A stretch of DNA of 64,000 bases, from contig JBITNC010000002.1 of assembly GCA_050084985.1 (NCBI GenBank), positions 33,728,001 through 33,792,000 of the forward strand. The letters run 5' to 3'. The notes under the pieces are model-generated. The model did no database searches. It saw only the letters and a list, made by a program, of their open reading frames with translations, and had not been told where the DNA came from. The translations under genes and the position numbers were made by a program. The number at the start of each line of letters is the position of its first letter. Within the stretch, counting starts at the first letter, position 1. This document shows, piece after piece, positions 44,955 to 57,671 of this stretch. Origin of the DNA: Nageia nagi (taxonomy: Eukaryota > Pinophyta).

Positions 44955-45797
44955 ATGAAGGATAAAAATCTTGTGAAAGGATTGACTTCTATATCACCCT
45001 CCATTGGCCTTTGTGAAAACTACATCTTAGGAAAGATGAAAAGGAAAAAATTTGAGAAGGACAAGGCAACTAGGGCACATCTACCTCTCCAATTGATACA
45101 CTTAGATTTGATGGGTCCTTTTCAAACTAAATCACTTGGAGGAGTATCTCATGTTCTTACATTTATTAATGACTTTAAGAGAATGACTTTTAGATATCTA
45201 CTAGAGCATAAAGATCAAACCTTTGATATGTTCAAGGAGTTCATGGCCTTACTCAAAAATCAAACCAATATAAAGATCAAGATGCTAAGGTCAGATGAAT
45301 ACATAAGCAATGAGTTAAATGACTTTTGTGTAGCATGAAATCAAAAGGCAATTTATTATTCCTTATACTCTGTAATAGAAGGGTGTTGTAGAAAGGAAGA
45401 ATAGGACCATAATGGTGATGGTTAGGTGCATGATGTTATTCCTAAGTTTTTATGGTGTGAAGCTATTAGCACTGCTATCTACACCTTAAATAGGTATCCC
45501 ATAAAAGAAATTTAAGGTAAAACTCCATACAAGGCATTGATAGGAAAGAAACTTGATATCTCACATCTAAGGGTCTTTGGATGTGAAGCATTTTCCTTCA
45601 TAATTTTTGAAAAAAATAAGTTGGATAATAAGTCAGAAAAAATGCATCTTTGTGGGATATGATAGTCAACATATAGGGTATAGGCTCTACTCTACTTCAA
45701 CAAAAAGCAATTTTTGTTTAAGGGATGTCAAATTCAATGAGGTTCCTATTGGTTCTTCTTCAAGTGAAATCTTTTAAGACTCTTTAAAAATTCTTAA
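44955..45797 (+). pseudogene. Element A pol, second part (integrase)
   Basis: It resumes A's pol after insertion X: GLCENYILGKM (part of the zinc site), HLDLMGPFQTKSLGG, FINDFKRMTFRYLLEHKDQT, LRSDEYISNELNDF. Stops and shifts follow after 45338. The C-terminal HLRVFGCEAFSF region is recognisable to about 45700. The solo LTR interrupts it at 45798. Confidence 0.85.
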
Positions 45798-46314
45798 TGA
45801 TGGAAGATGAATCCTCCTACACCTAATATCAACTTGGAGAATTCTTCTACTTCTAAGCACCAACTCAAGAATACTCTCACTAACTCAATCACACACACAA
45901 GAGAGACCAAGATGCATAGTGGTTCCTCTCTATCAAGAGAGTACTCCACTTTAAACCTAATTATATTACTTCTCAAGATTACAAGAATCTTTAACAATGC
46001 TATACTAACATTCTCTCCTCCTATATTTCTTCGCACTAAGAGCATTACAATGCTTCAAAACTAGAGTAAAGGATGCTTAAGGAGAACCCTCAATTTATAG
46101 GAAAAATTCCCACTTTGGCTCACCATTTTACCTAAGAGGAACACCATTATCTAAGTTCCAATATTTAATTCATTAAATACTTAAAATGTATTTAAGAATA
46201 CTTTTAAGTATCTAGTGGATTAAATATTGAATTACATAAGGAGAAGTTCAATATTATTCTTCAGATACCTTTCTTATGAATAATTTATATAATAGTGCAT
46301 TATTAATTCCAACA
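45798..46314 (-). repeat. Solo copia LTR inserted in A's pol
   Basis: 517 bp. The minus strand starts TGTTGGAATTAATAATGCAC and ends GGATTCATCTTCCATCA, close to the LTR-A family. Flanking 5-mers are CTTAA (45793-45797) and CCTAA (46315-46319), a target duplication with one change. No internal region remains, as after recombination between two LTRs. The U3 hairpin lies at about 46175-46211. Confidence 0.88.
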
Positions 46315-47768
46315 CCTAATTGGTTGGTTATCTTTTCATATAAGTTTCCTCAAGAGAAAAATTCTCCAACTCAAAGGATAACTAGAAGCATGACTTTGAA
46401 TAAGTCTTTTATTGCTAAAATCAATAATTATAATGAGCCTTCAACTTTTAAGGAGGCATCTAAACATGCTTGTTGGATGGATGGCATTAAGTTGGAATAT
46501 GAGGTGCTTATGAGAAATGGAACTTGAGACTTAGTTCTATATTCATCCTCAAAGAATGTAATTAAGAACAAGTGGATCTATAAGATCAAGTACAATTCAG
46601 AGGGTGAAATTGAGAAATATAAGGTAAGGTTGGTTGCAAGGGTTTCACTCAAAAGTATGGTATTTATTATGAGAAAACCTTTGCATCGGTTGCAAAGATG
46701 AATACAATTAGATTAATCCTTGCCCTTTCTATAGCTTAAGGTTGGAAGGTACTTCAACTTGATATAAAGAGTGCATTTCTCAATGGTGACTTAGATGTTG
46801 AAATCTTCATGAGTTAGCCAAAAGGGTTTTTTGTGCAAGGAAAAGAGTCCCATGTTTGCAAGCTAAAGAAATCTTTGTATGAACTTAAACATGCACCAAG
46901 AGCATGGCACAAAAAGATTTTAGGGTATTTTGAAACTCTTGGGTTCTTCAAATGCTACTTAGATTCAAATCTTTATGTGCTCAATGAAGGAAAAGACATG
47001 GTATTAATTATTCTCTATTTGGATGATCTTTTGATTATAGGGAATAATATGGTGATCATGAATGAGTGCATAACCAAACTTAAGGCATAATATGAGATGA
47101 ATGATCTTGGTCTCTTGCACTACTACCTTAGTATGCAAGTGTATCAATGTAATGATTATAACTACCTTAGTCAATTCAAATATGTCTCAGATATTTTGCA
47201 AAAGTTTGTAATGGAAGAGTGTAAGCCTATGGCTATTCCCATTGCTCCTGGAATCAAGCTTGAGACTAGCTCAAACTCTCAGTTAGTAGATGCTATCGAC
47301 TACAAGAAAATTATTAGTAATCTTTTTTATTTGACTATCTCTAGGCCAGATATTGCCTATGTGGCAAATCTAATAGCAAGGTTTATGCACAAGACTTATA
47401 TTGAGTATCTTTATGTTACTAAGAATATTTTGAGGTATATTACAAGCATAAAGGTTCTTACCTTCAAGTTTACCAAGTTGCATTCTTTTGTTGTCTCAAG
47501 GTTATTTGATTTTGACTATAGAGGTGACAAAGATGACGTGAAATCCACTTTGGCTTATGTATTTAATATTGGATCAGGTGCTATCTCTTGGTATTACAAG
47601 AAGCAACCTATAATCACTTTGTCCACCATGGAAGAAGAATATAGAGCTATGACTATTGCAGCCTAGGAAATAATTTGGATTAGACATATTCTATAAGAAA
47701 TTTGGTATAAGCAGGTTGACCCATCCTTGATATCTTTATATAATCAATCATCTATTGCGTTGGTCAAG
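46315..47768 (+). pseudogene. Element A pol, third part (RT and most of RNase H)
   Basis: It starts in the IN-RT linker (RITRSMTLNKS). The RT is broken by stops near 46527-46830, then reads KLKKSLYELKHAPRAWHKKI, and its catalytic box reads YLDD. RNase H continues to the STMEEEYRAM motif and beyond, until element E cuts it at 47768. The TSD-like TCAAG sits at the cut. Confidence 0.88.
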
Positions 47769-48274
47769 TGTTGGAATGTATAATGCATTATTGTAAAAGT
47801 TTTGTAATAATCTTCTATGTAAGTTCACTAATACTTAAGGGTATCATTTGATACCTTAAGTATTTTAGTGAATATGATAATGTAACTTATCCTACACTCC
47901 ATGTCATGAGCATGCCTCTTGGGTAAAAAGATGTGCATGTCATGCTTTTGTACATTGGATAAAAAGACGATCCAAAGAGGGATTTTGGACTATAAATAAA
48001 AGACTTACTTTTTGTGATCACACACCAATTGTGAAGTAAAGTTATGCTATAGGATAGAAGTGTAGGAGTTGATATTAGAAGGATTATAAGAGACTTGTAT
48101 TTGTGATTGAAGTAAAGATCTAATTAGTGGATGTACTCCTAGTTGGAGGAACCATTTTAAATCTTGAGTTACTTTGTGAGATTGTCTTGTTTGTAAAATT
48201 GTTAGATGTGAATTGAGAGCTTTCATGTGATCTTGGTAGTTTAGGATTTTTCTTGTTTTAGTTCAATTCTTTCA
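47769..48274 (+). repeat. 5' LTR of element E
   Basis: 506 bp, starts TGTTGGAATG and ends TTCTTTCA. The U3 hairpin (47830-47864) is almost perfect: AATACTTAAGGGTATCA pairs with TGATACCTTAAGTATT apart from one base. The primer site TGATATTAGAGC follows at 48277-48288, two changes from the iMet core. Confidence 0.92.
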
Positions 48275-48595
48275 ATTGATATTAGAGCACACTTGAAGGC
48301 TCCTCTTTACATCCTTAGGTTGGAAGCTCTTCTTCAACTCTCTTAGAGATTTTGTTCCTTTAATCTTGAAGTCTTGTTGAGATAAAGACTAAGAAAAGGT
48401 ATAATTACCCTCCTTCTTGGTTATTTTTTTACTTATTAATGATACTAACATATCTTGTAACATATGTTAGTTCATTTTTTTTACAAACTATAGTTGAAAT
48501 AGTGATATAATGTTTTTTTTTGTATACTAACTTCTTGTGTTAAATGCAATTTTTTTAATTGCTTAACATATTGTTATCTTTTTTAGATGAAAATT

Positions 48596-48598
<3 letters not shown>

Positions 48599-48647
<49 letters not shown>
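48599..48647. repeat. (AT)n microsatellite
   Basis: About 24 uninterrupted AT units in the leader of element E. Confidence 0.95.
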
Positions 48648-48648
<1 letters not shown>

Positions 48649-48788
48649 CTATTCATTGTTGAGAGAAAGCTCTTAACCTAAGTCTTGCAAAAAAAAGGAG
48701 GAGAAATTTTCTTTTCAATAGTTGTAATCTATTTACAAAAGTTTCAAACATAGCAGGTGGCTACAAATAAACATTTTTCAAAACCTTT

Positions 48789-48825
<37 letters not shown>

Positions 48826-50644
48826 CATCCACTTTTGTATGGGCAACCATAATTCAACAGGAGGAAACAACATTACTACATGACCTTTTTGGACTTTAGT
48901 TTGTCATGAATCCATTCTCCAAAGCTGCATCGAAGATGTGCCCTGCTCATGTTGCTCTGTCTCCTCCTATAACACCCTCCTCCATTGTGGCCTCACTTCG
49001 ACCTTCCCTCATGCTCCATGGCCTCTCTGACTCCCTTAGAATTTACTTGTGATCGTATATCCTCATAGCTTATCCACTACCTCCTTGTGTTGTCCCTTCC
49101 TCCTTGTGAGGTGATAACTTGGTTGGGTCCTTGAATAGTCAACAGTCCTACTCGTAATTATTTCAAGGCCCTTGCAACCTTTCCTTAGCCCCCACTGCTT
49201 AGCTCTTCCTCCTTCTTGATGGTGGTGGGCTCTTTGCTATACTTCACTCTACTGTAGAACACCATGGCTAAAACCTTGGAAATATCCAAAGCTTCACAAG
49301 CCAATTTCTCATTTATTTGGACATATTTTGGCCATGGCAAAGAAAGAGAAGCTGAACTTTGATATATTGCAGGAGCTCACTAAACTACACATAGATTCCT
49401 TCAACTATTTCATATAGAAGGGTCTAGAACTATCTATTTTGAATATTAATCCTATCAAAGTTCATTACTTGGGATCTTCTTCACTGTTGGGAATGTGGTT
49501 AGACAAGTTGACTTTATTTTTCCTGGATAAGGAATCAAACAAGGGCATGCACGATGTGCATCTCCTTCCTTATGAGCCTCTCTTTACCACTCGTGGCTCC
49601 TTGCTGCCTCGTTGATTGCCTTTTATCCCTCCCATTAATTAATTTGGTCAAGTTTTTCATGCCTTTTTGCTTGCTTGCATGTTTCATAAAAACTTGTTAA
49701 TGCACCTATAAGTACTAAGTCCTTTTGCAAAACATATACTCCAAATTTAATGCATATGCACTTGTCCATTATAATTTACATTTAAGATGTCATCATTACT
49801 TGCCTTCCTTTTTTAAAAATGAGGAAATATGTTTACTTATTCTTTGTTAAGTAAAAATGGAGAATTTTTTTATGCTTAGGAGTATAATTGTTTTTGGTGA
49901 AACCTCTAAAGTATAGTAATTTTTTAGGCAAAATGATAATTGTTTAGTGTAAACATTTTGTTTACTAAAGTAAAACTAGCAATTTTTTATTACCTAAGTA
50001 TATTTTGTGGCCTAAGAGGAGGAATGCCATCTTATATTAAGCATTGTTTTAAGGAAGATGAGAAATTGTTAACATGCAATTTTTTTTTTTCCTCAAAAAT
50101 TGCTAAGGTAAACTAGTATTCTATCTTTGAGGGATAAATATTTAAGTAAAAAGGGGAAGAATTTGTATAAATTTTCTACTTAAATTTTTATCTAGTTTGC
50201 ATACTATTTATTTTTTTTTTACTTTAAAATGCATGCTTATGCTTAGTAATTTTTTAAGTTAAATGAATAATGCATTTTTTTGTTTGATACTTAAAGCTTA
50301 ATTTTTTAATGCATGCTCAAGGACTTAAATTTTTTAAGTTTATGCTTAGAACTTAAAAATTCTAAGTTAAATGCATGTTTAGTACATAAGTTAGAATAAT
50401 GTATATTTATTACTCAAGTTATGATGCAATTTATCCTTATGCAAAGAATGGAATGGACTTATGCAAAATAAGTGATGATGTAAAGATGTCCTTTAGAGTT
50501 TGGTAAACAAAACCTATTAGGCACTTAGGTTTCAAATTTTTTGGATGAATGATGTTTTACTTATGCTCTTTACTTCATGTTTTGCACTTTGATTTATTTG
50601 CTTATGCAAATAAAAATGCAAATATTGATATGAGTAACCCCCTA

Positions 50645-51105
50645 AAATGAACACATTTGCATGTACATTTTGTAACATGACTTGTTTGGGGAGCCATGAG
50701 ATGAGGATAGGTGGATTGGAGCCTTTAAGTTCGATAATCCAAGTGGTGAAAATTTTGTACTTCTTAATTGCCCCTAAGTTCTTTGTTGGTCTAAACATAA
50801 CTCTATTAGGTGAATAAGTATGTGTGTAGTGATACACATATTTATACATCCATTCAAGGATTATCCTGATAACTTAAGAGGAAAATTTGAAACCTATTCA
50901 ATATTAATAATTTGGTTGATCCAATCAATGTTGAAACCTTGGAAAATAGCTAGCACTTCTCCTTATGAGAGTATATTGCTACTTAAAGGGAATTGGTTGA
51001 GAATTGGTAGTATTTGGGCTCCTCTTATGTGGGCATCCAAGTGAAGGCCTAATTTTAGATAAGAAAACAAACCTCAATAATGTCACTCTACATTTACGAT
51101 TCTTG
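50645..51105 (+). other. Conserved pre-gag leader block (element E copy)
   Basis: Same landmarks as the B and C copies, including ACATGACTTGTTTGGGGAGC and the MTCLGSHE start. It ends shortly before gag. Confidence 0.75.
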
Positions 51106-51284
51106 AGATGAGAAATGTATTTGGGTACATGGGTTATTATTCAAATTATAAAACATTTGAACTTATGAATCAAATCAAGCATGTATTTAGTGTTAAATGT
51201 AACATGTATTATTTACTTGGTTCAAAACTTAACATTTTATTTATTGAAAACATATGCTTATTATTTCACATTTTTGTGTAGCAA

Positions 51285-54200
51285 ATAGAAAAATCTTTTT
51301 TACCCAAACACATTCTTGATGGTTCCAACTATGGAATTTGGAAACCTCAGATGAAAGCCAAATTATAGGCAAGGAAGCTTTGGTAAATAGTGAATGAGAA
51401 CCTTGTAGCTCCTATAGATGAGAAGGCATTAGAGACTTACAATACGAAGAATGAATTAGCAACCTTTATGATTTACTATGCAGTTTTAGATGATATGCTC
51501 CTGATGATATCCTCTTCAACCTTAGAAAAGAAAGCATGAGATAAGCTAAAGCAAATCTACCTTGGTTCAAACTTTTCAACAAGGTTCACCATTTTTCAAA
51601 AGTTGCTTCAATCTTATCAAGAGAAAGATGAAAATGTGGCTATCTACTTGAACAAAATCATTGGCATAAGGACCCAACTTATTGCTTATGGATGCAATTA
51701 GATCAATGATAAGTTTATGGTCTTAATTATTATTCAAAGCCTTTCTTCAACATTTGGAAACTTTGTAACAGTTATGAAAATAAGGCCTGATAATGAAGAA
51801 GAAGTCATCTCCCTTGAGAACCTTTCAAGGCACCTATTGAAGCATGAGGAAACCCTTAACAATAATGGGTTGATTTCTTCTCCTAAGGATAATAACATTG
51901 CTCTTGAAGTAACTAAAACTTTTTTCAAGAAGAAGTTCAACCATCAAAAGAAATCTTACCCTTCTTTCTCCAAAATGTTTGAGAAAAGAGGCAGTGGCTA
52001 CAACAGCAATAGGAACAACAGAAATAATGACCATAATAGCAAAAATAATGATAACAATTATTTCAAGTAAAAAGATGGAAAAGGCAAAGCAAACACTCTT
52101 TATCTTAAGAAAAAGTTTGATGGTAATTGTAATTATTATGGCATTCAAGGTCACAAAGAAATTGATTGTTACAAAAAGAAAAGAGAGAAAAAGTACAAAG
52201 GTAATGAAAATGAAAAGAGCTACAAAGGAAAGAAAAATACTCATGCTAGTTTTGTTATGATGCTCTACTCCATGTCTTGCTCTTTTTCATATGAATGGAT
52301 AGTTGACTCTGGTTGCACTAATCATCTATGCTTAGAAAATAAAAAGTTTAAGAACTTTTATAAGTGTAATAAGGATGCGATTGTGATAGGTGACAACTAT
52401 GCCCTTATAGTCTAAGGAATTAGGAGTGTGATAATCATGAAAAGGTTCTTGAAAATGTTCTCTATGTTCCTAAGTTAAGGATGAACCTTCTCTCTATGAT
52501 CCAAGTTACTAGAAAAAGGTATTCTTTTGAGTTTGACTCTCAATCTTAGTACATTAATAAAGGACTTACCATTTTGGTTAAAGGATCAGCGAAAGATAAC
52601 CTCTACATTATGGATCAAATTCTATGAAAGATGTGTCTTGCTTCTAGTGTGTGTTCTAAAGGTAATCTTTGGTACCATCATTTAGGGCACCTTAATCATA
52701 AAAGTATTCAAATCATGAAAGACCAAGAACTTGTGGAAGGTTAACCTTCAATTTCTTCTTCAATTGGTCTATGTGAGAAGTGCATTCTTAATAAGAGCAT
52801 CTCAACCTCTTCAACTTGTGCAATTAGATTTGATGGGTTTATTTCAAACTAAGTCATTTTAAGGAGTATCTTATGTCTTGACCTTCATTGATGACTTTAG
52901 TAGAATGACCTTTAGGTATCTACTTGAGCATAAGGATCAAACCTTTAAAAGTTTTAAGGTTTTTAAGGCCTTTGTTGAAAATCATACTAACATTAAAATT
53001 AAGATGTTGAGATCAAATAATTGAGGAGAATATAACAACAATGAGTTCAATAACTATTATGCTAAGTATGGAATCAAGAGGTAGTTTACGATTCCTTACA
53101 CTCCTCAACAGAATGGTGTTGTCAAAAAGAAAAATAGAATAATTATGGAGATGGCTAGATGCATGTTGGGTAATCTTTCTAAATTTTTATGAGTTGAAGT
53201 AGTGAGCACTGTTATTTACACCTTGAATAGGTTTACTACAAAAGTCATTTAGAGTAAAACTCCTTTTGAGGCATGGTTAGGAAGAAAACATAATATTTCT
53301 CACCTTAGGGTGTTTGGTTGTGAAGCTTTCTCCTACATTATTTATGAGAAAAAGAAAAATTTGGATAAAAGAGCTAAAAAATGCATCTTTGTAGGTTATA
53401 ACAATCAACATAGAGGCTACAGGCTCTACTCTCCATCCTACAAAGCCATGTTTATTTCAAAGGATATAAAATTTAATAAACTTCCTAAAGAATCTACTTT
53501 TAATGAAGATGTTGATGATCTAGAGGACTCTTTAGTTGCTTCTATCTAGTTGGATATTGATGTATATAAATCACCTCAGAAATAAAATTCTCCAACACAA
53601 AGGGTAACAAGGAGCATGACCTTGAACAAATTCTTAATTACCAAGATTGACAACAACCATGAGCCCTTATTCTTCAAAGAAGCTCCTAAGCACGAGTGCT
53701 ATATGGAAGCCATGAAAATGGAGTATGAGGTGCTTATAAAAAATAAAACTTGGGACCTAGTTCTTTATCCTAATGATAAGAATGTGATTAGCAATAAGTG
53801 GATCTACAAGGTCAAGTTCAATTCAGTTGGAGATATTGAGAAATACAAAGTAAGGTTAGTAGCTAAAGGTTTGCTCAAAAATACAATGTAAATTATGAGA
53901 AAAACTTTTATCTTGTGGCAAAGATGCCTATTGTAAGAGCTATCCTTGCTCTTTCTACAACTCAAGGATGAAAAGTTTTTCAAATTGACATCAAGAATGC
54001 ATTTCTCAATTATGAATTAGATATGGAAATCTTTATGAATCAACTAAAAGGGTTTATTATGGAAGGTAAAGAGTCCTTTATGTGCAAGATAAAGAAGTCT
54101 TTATATGGACTTAAGCAAACACCTTGAGCTTGGTACAGAAAGATTTCAGGGTGCTTTGCAAACATTGAATTCTCCAAGTATTTTTCTGACTCCAATCTAT

Positions 54201-55206
54201 ATGTGCTCAATTAAGGAAAAGATATGGTATTGATTCTCCTTTATATGGATGATCTTTTAATTACTAGGAATAATGGTAAAATCATTCAAGAGTGCATATC
54301 CAAACTTAAGGTAACATTTGAAATGACTGATCTTGGTCTCTTGCACTACTATATTAAAATGCAAGTGTATCAATATAAGGATTATACTTACCTCAATCAA
54401 TCTAAGTATATACTAGACATCTTGTAGAAGTTTGGAATGGAGGAGGGTAGATATGTTGTAATCCCAATCTCTCTTAGAATCACTATTTCCATAAGCTCTA
54501 ACTCTCAGTTAACTGATGCTATAGCTTACAAGTAATTGATTGGTAGTCTTTTGTATTTAACTATATCTAGGTCAAACATTGCCTTTACAATGAATCTGAT
54601 AGCATAATTCATGCAAAAACCATATGTTGAGCACCTCAGTGCTATTAAGCAAATCTTGAGGTATGTTGCAGGGACTAAAGGTCTTGCTCTCAAGTATTCT
54701 AACTTGACCTCATTTTTTCTCTTTGGATTCTTTGATTTTGATTATGGGGGAGATAGAGATGATAGGAAGTCAACCTCTATGTATGTGTTTAGCATCAGTT
54801 TAGATGCTATCTCTTGGGCTTTCAAGAAGTAACCTATTATTTCTCTTTCCACCATAGAAGCCAAATATCATGCCATGTCTATTGCAACTCAAGAAGCCAT
54901 TTGGCTAAGGCATATTTTGAAAGAAATTAGGTATGAGCAAGGTGGCTCATCTTTGATCTCTTCAGATAATTAATCGATTATTTCTTTAACTAAGAATCTA
55001 TTGTTCCATCAGAGAATAAAGCATATAGAAATCCATGCCCATTTTGTTAGGTAGAAGGTTCTTGATGGCATCATACACCTAGAGTATTATCCATCCACCT
55101 TGAACTCTATTGATTTGTTCACCAAGCTCCTCCCAAAAGCTCAATTCTATAAGCTAAGGGATGCTATAGGGTTGGTGAAGTTACCCTCAAGGGGGAGTGA
55201 AGTTTG
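51285..55206 (+). pseudogene. Element E gag-pol, broken
   Basis: The gag start codon has become ATA at 51285. Gag is interrupted by several stops; a readable stretch is 51717-52070. The zinc-knuckle region and protease (DSGC, intact) are in one frame near 52080-52330. Integrase pieces, a linker, and RT (53616-53891 and 54224-54427, catalytic box YMDD) follow. RNase H (YGGDRDDRKST) is near 54740-54790. The end GSEV-TGA is at about 55200-55206. Order PR-IN-RT-RH is copia-type. Multiple stops make it inactive as read. Confidence 0.88.
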
Positions 55207-56125
55207 AATTTTTGTGTTGAATTCATATTTGTGATGACAACATCATCCCTAAGAGGACTTTGTGCTATATAGTGTTAATTTTGTTGCACACCTTCATGGT
55301 AAGTTTGCTCTACATAAGAAACTTATTGTACAAATTGGCCAATTTTGCACTGTTCAGTTATCCATATGTGAGGAACTCTTATGTGTCTTTTGGCACTATT
55401 CAGTTATCCATATGTGAGGAACTCGTATGTGCATACTCTATTTTTTGATCAATCTAGCACTATTTAGTTATCCATATGTGAAAAACTCTTATGTGTCCTT
55501 TGGCATTGTTTAGTTATCCATATGTGAGGAACTCGTATGTGCATACTCAATTTTTTGGTTAATCTAGCACTATTCAGTTATCTATATGTGAGGAACTCTT
55601 ATGTGTCCTTTGGCACCGTTCAGTTATCCATATGAGAGAAACTCATATGTGCATGCTTTAGTTTGTAATGATAATCAACAAATGTTTTATATACAGTAGG
55701 TGACTATAAGTTTTTGGTATGGCATCTTTATGATGACTTATAGTGCACTATTGATCAGTTCATGATAGCATTTATGTGATTCATCTATCCTTGTTGATAT
55801 GAATATGATGCATCTAATTGATCTTATTATTTGAGTTGCTTATGACTTACAGGTTCTTTTGAGATTGCAAGTTACTTACCTCAAGTATGCAAGCTCTTGG
55901 AAACTCTTCATGACTTCCAATTGGATAACTACTTCATGTACATTGAAATTGGTTATGGTTAATGATTATATTTAGCAAAGTAGTGAGTCTTAAACTAGAT
56001 CTTTCTTACTTCATAAATATGTAAAAAGTTCCCATCTTTGTTGTATTTGTTTGGAGGAGAACTCTCTTACTTTCTCTTCTTCTTCTCTCTTACTTGCTTT
56101 ATCCCAATATTACATTAAAGGGGAG
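55207..56125 (+). other. Element E tail with polypurine tract
   Basis: Non-coding 3' region with the tandem array at 55348-55659 and, before it, a unit like that of element C (AAGTTTGCTC...AAGAAACTT, about 55300-55326). The polypurine tract AAAGGGGAG is at 56117-56125. Confidence 0.78.
55348..55659 (+). repeat. Tandem array, three 110-bp dimers of an AGTT...AACT unit
   Basis: TTATCCATATGTGAGGAACT or a close form occurs six times, alternating 46- and 64-bp spacings, so the true period is 110 bp (55348, 55458, 55568). B has one dimer at the same place and A has several single units (about 56975-57115). Confidence 0.9.
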
Positions 56126-56632
56126 TGTTGGAATGTAGAATGCATTATTGTAAAGGTTTGTATTAAATATTCTATATAAATTCACTAATACTTAAGGGTA
56201 AATTTTGATACCTTAAGTATTTAAATGAATATGATAATGTAACTTGTCTTACACTCCATGTCATGAGCATGCCCCTTATGTAAAAAGATGTGCATGTAAT
56301 GCTTTTGTACATTGGATAAAAGGGTGATCCAAAGAGAGATTTTGGCCTATAAATAGAAGGCTCCTTCTTTGTGATCATACACCAATTTGTAGAGTAAAGT
56401 TATACTATAGGATAGAACGGTAGGAGTTGAGATTAGGAGGATTGTAAGAGAGCTATATTTGTGATTGAAGTAAAGATCTAGTTAGTGGATGTACTCTTAG
56501 TTGGAGGAACCACTTTACATCTTGAGTTACTTTGTGAGATTGTCTTATTTGTAAAATTGTTAGATGTGAATTGAGAGCTTTCATGTGATCTTGGTAGTTT
56601 AGGATTCTTCTTATTTTAGTTCAATTCTTTCA
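56126..56632 (+). repeat. 3' LTR of element E
   Basis: 507 bp, starts TGTTGGAATG and ends TTCTTTCA. The U3 hairpin lies at about 56187-56221. Confidence 0.92.
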
Positions 56633-56850
56633 CCAAGAACCTTGTGTTCCATTAGAGAACAAAACACATCAAAATCCAAGCCCATTTCGTCAGGGAGAAA
56701 GTTATGTATGGTACCTTGCAGCTTTAGTATTTTCCATCAAATAAAAGCTTTGTTGATTTGTTCACCAATCCCCTTTCAGACACTCAATTTTGCAAGCTTT
56801 ATGGGTCCCTCGAGCTGATGAAGTTTTCCTCAAGGGAGAGTGAAGTTTGA
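56633..56850 (+). pseudogene. Element A pol, last part (end of RNase H)
   Basis: It carries NLVFH, RTKHIKIQAHFVREKV, then FVDLFTNPLSDTQFCKL and SRESEV before the stop at 56848-56850. It joins directly to the frame left of element E at 47768, apart from the duplicated target bases. Contains one internal stop. Confidence 0.88.
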
Positions 56851-57557
56851 ATTCTTATTGAATTCATTTTTTGTGATGATAACTTCACCCCTACGAGAAT
56901 CTTTTGGTTATATAATGTTGATCTTTATGTACACTTTTATTTTTAGTTTTCCATGTGTAAGGAACTAGCATGTGGATGTTGGTATTGTTTAGTTATCCAT
57001 ATAAGATGAACTTGTTTATACACTTCTTGCATTGTTTAGTTATCCATGTGTGAGGAACTAATATGTGCATATTGGTACTATTTAGTTATATATGTGTGAG
57101 GAACTAGTATGTGCATGATTGGATGTATATCTTATTTTTTGATAATGATGATCAACATGTGTTTCTTATATAACAGGTGACTATGAGTTTACTTGGTATA
57201 TTTGTGATGACTTATAGTGCATCATTTGATCAATTTATGGATGGTATTATTTGATTCATTTATCTTACATTGATATGAATATATGATGCATCTAATTGAC
57301 CTTATGTATGAGTTGCTTGTAGTTTGCATGTTTCTTCTTGAGATTGCAGGTTACTTACTTCAAGTATGCAAGCTTATGGAGGCTCATCTTATCAACTTCT
57401 TGTTGAATACTACTTCTAATACATTGAAACCATCTATGATTAATGGATATTGTATTGTAAATCATTTTTTAAAATGGTTGAGTAGTTGAAACTTATCTAG
57501 GATATATTACTTCTCAAGATGTAATGTTCTTATCTTCGATTATATCTATTATGGATG

Positions 57558-57636
<79 letters not shown>

Positions 57637-57671
57637 CTCTACTCTATTCCCAATATTGCATTAAGGGGGAA
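56851..57671 (+). other. Element A tail with polypurine tract
   Basis: Non-coding. Several GTTTAGTTATCCAT / GAGGAACTA units (about 56940-57115) match the E array unit. A (CT)35 run lies at 57562-57631. The polypurine tract AAGGGGGAA is at 57663-57671. Confidence 0.78.
57562..57631. repeat. (CT)35 microsatellite
   Basis: Seventy uninterrupted bases of CT in the tail of element A. B and E have short imperfect TTCTCTTCTTCTTC tracts at the same place, so this expanded after divergence. Confidence 0.95.

Larger units (their letters stand above)
48289..51284 (+). other. Element E leader (about 3.0 kb)
   Basis: Non-coding. It includes (AT)n at 48599-48647 and about 48796-48823, a pyrimidine-rich block at about 48890-49620, ACTTAAATTTTTTAAGTT-type palindromic units (about 50220-50420) and the conserved pre-gag block. 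Confidence 0.7.
47769..56632 (+). mobile_element. Copia element E, complete but decayed, inserted in A
   Basis: It is 8864 bp with LTRs at 47769-48274 and 56126-56632, flanked by TCAAG (47764-47768) and CCAAG (56633-56637), a 5-bp duplication with one change. It is close to B in LTR, leader, coding and tail sequence. The RNase H frame of A continues directly on the far side. Confidence 0.92.
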
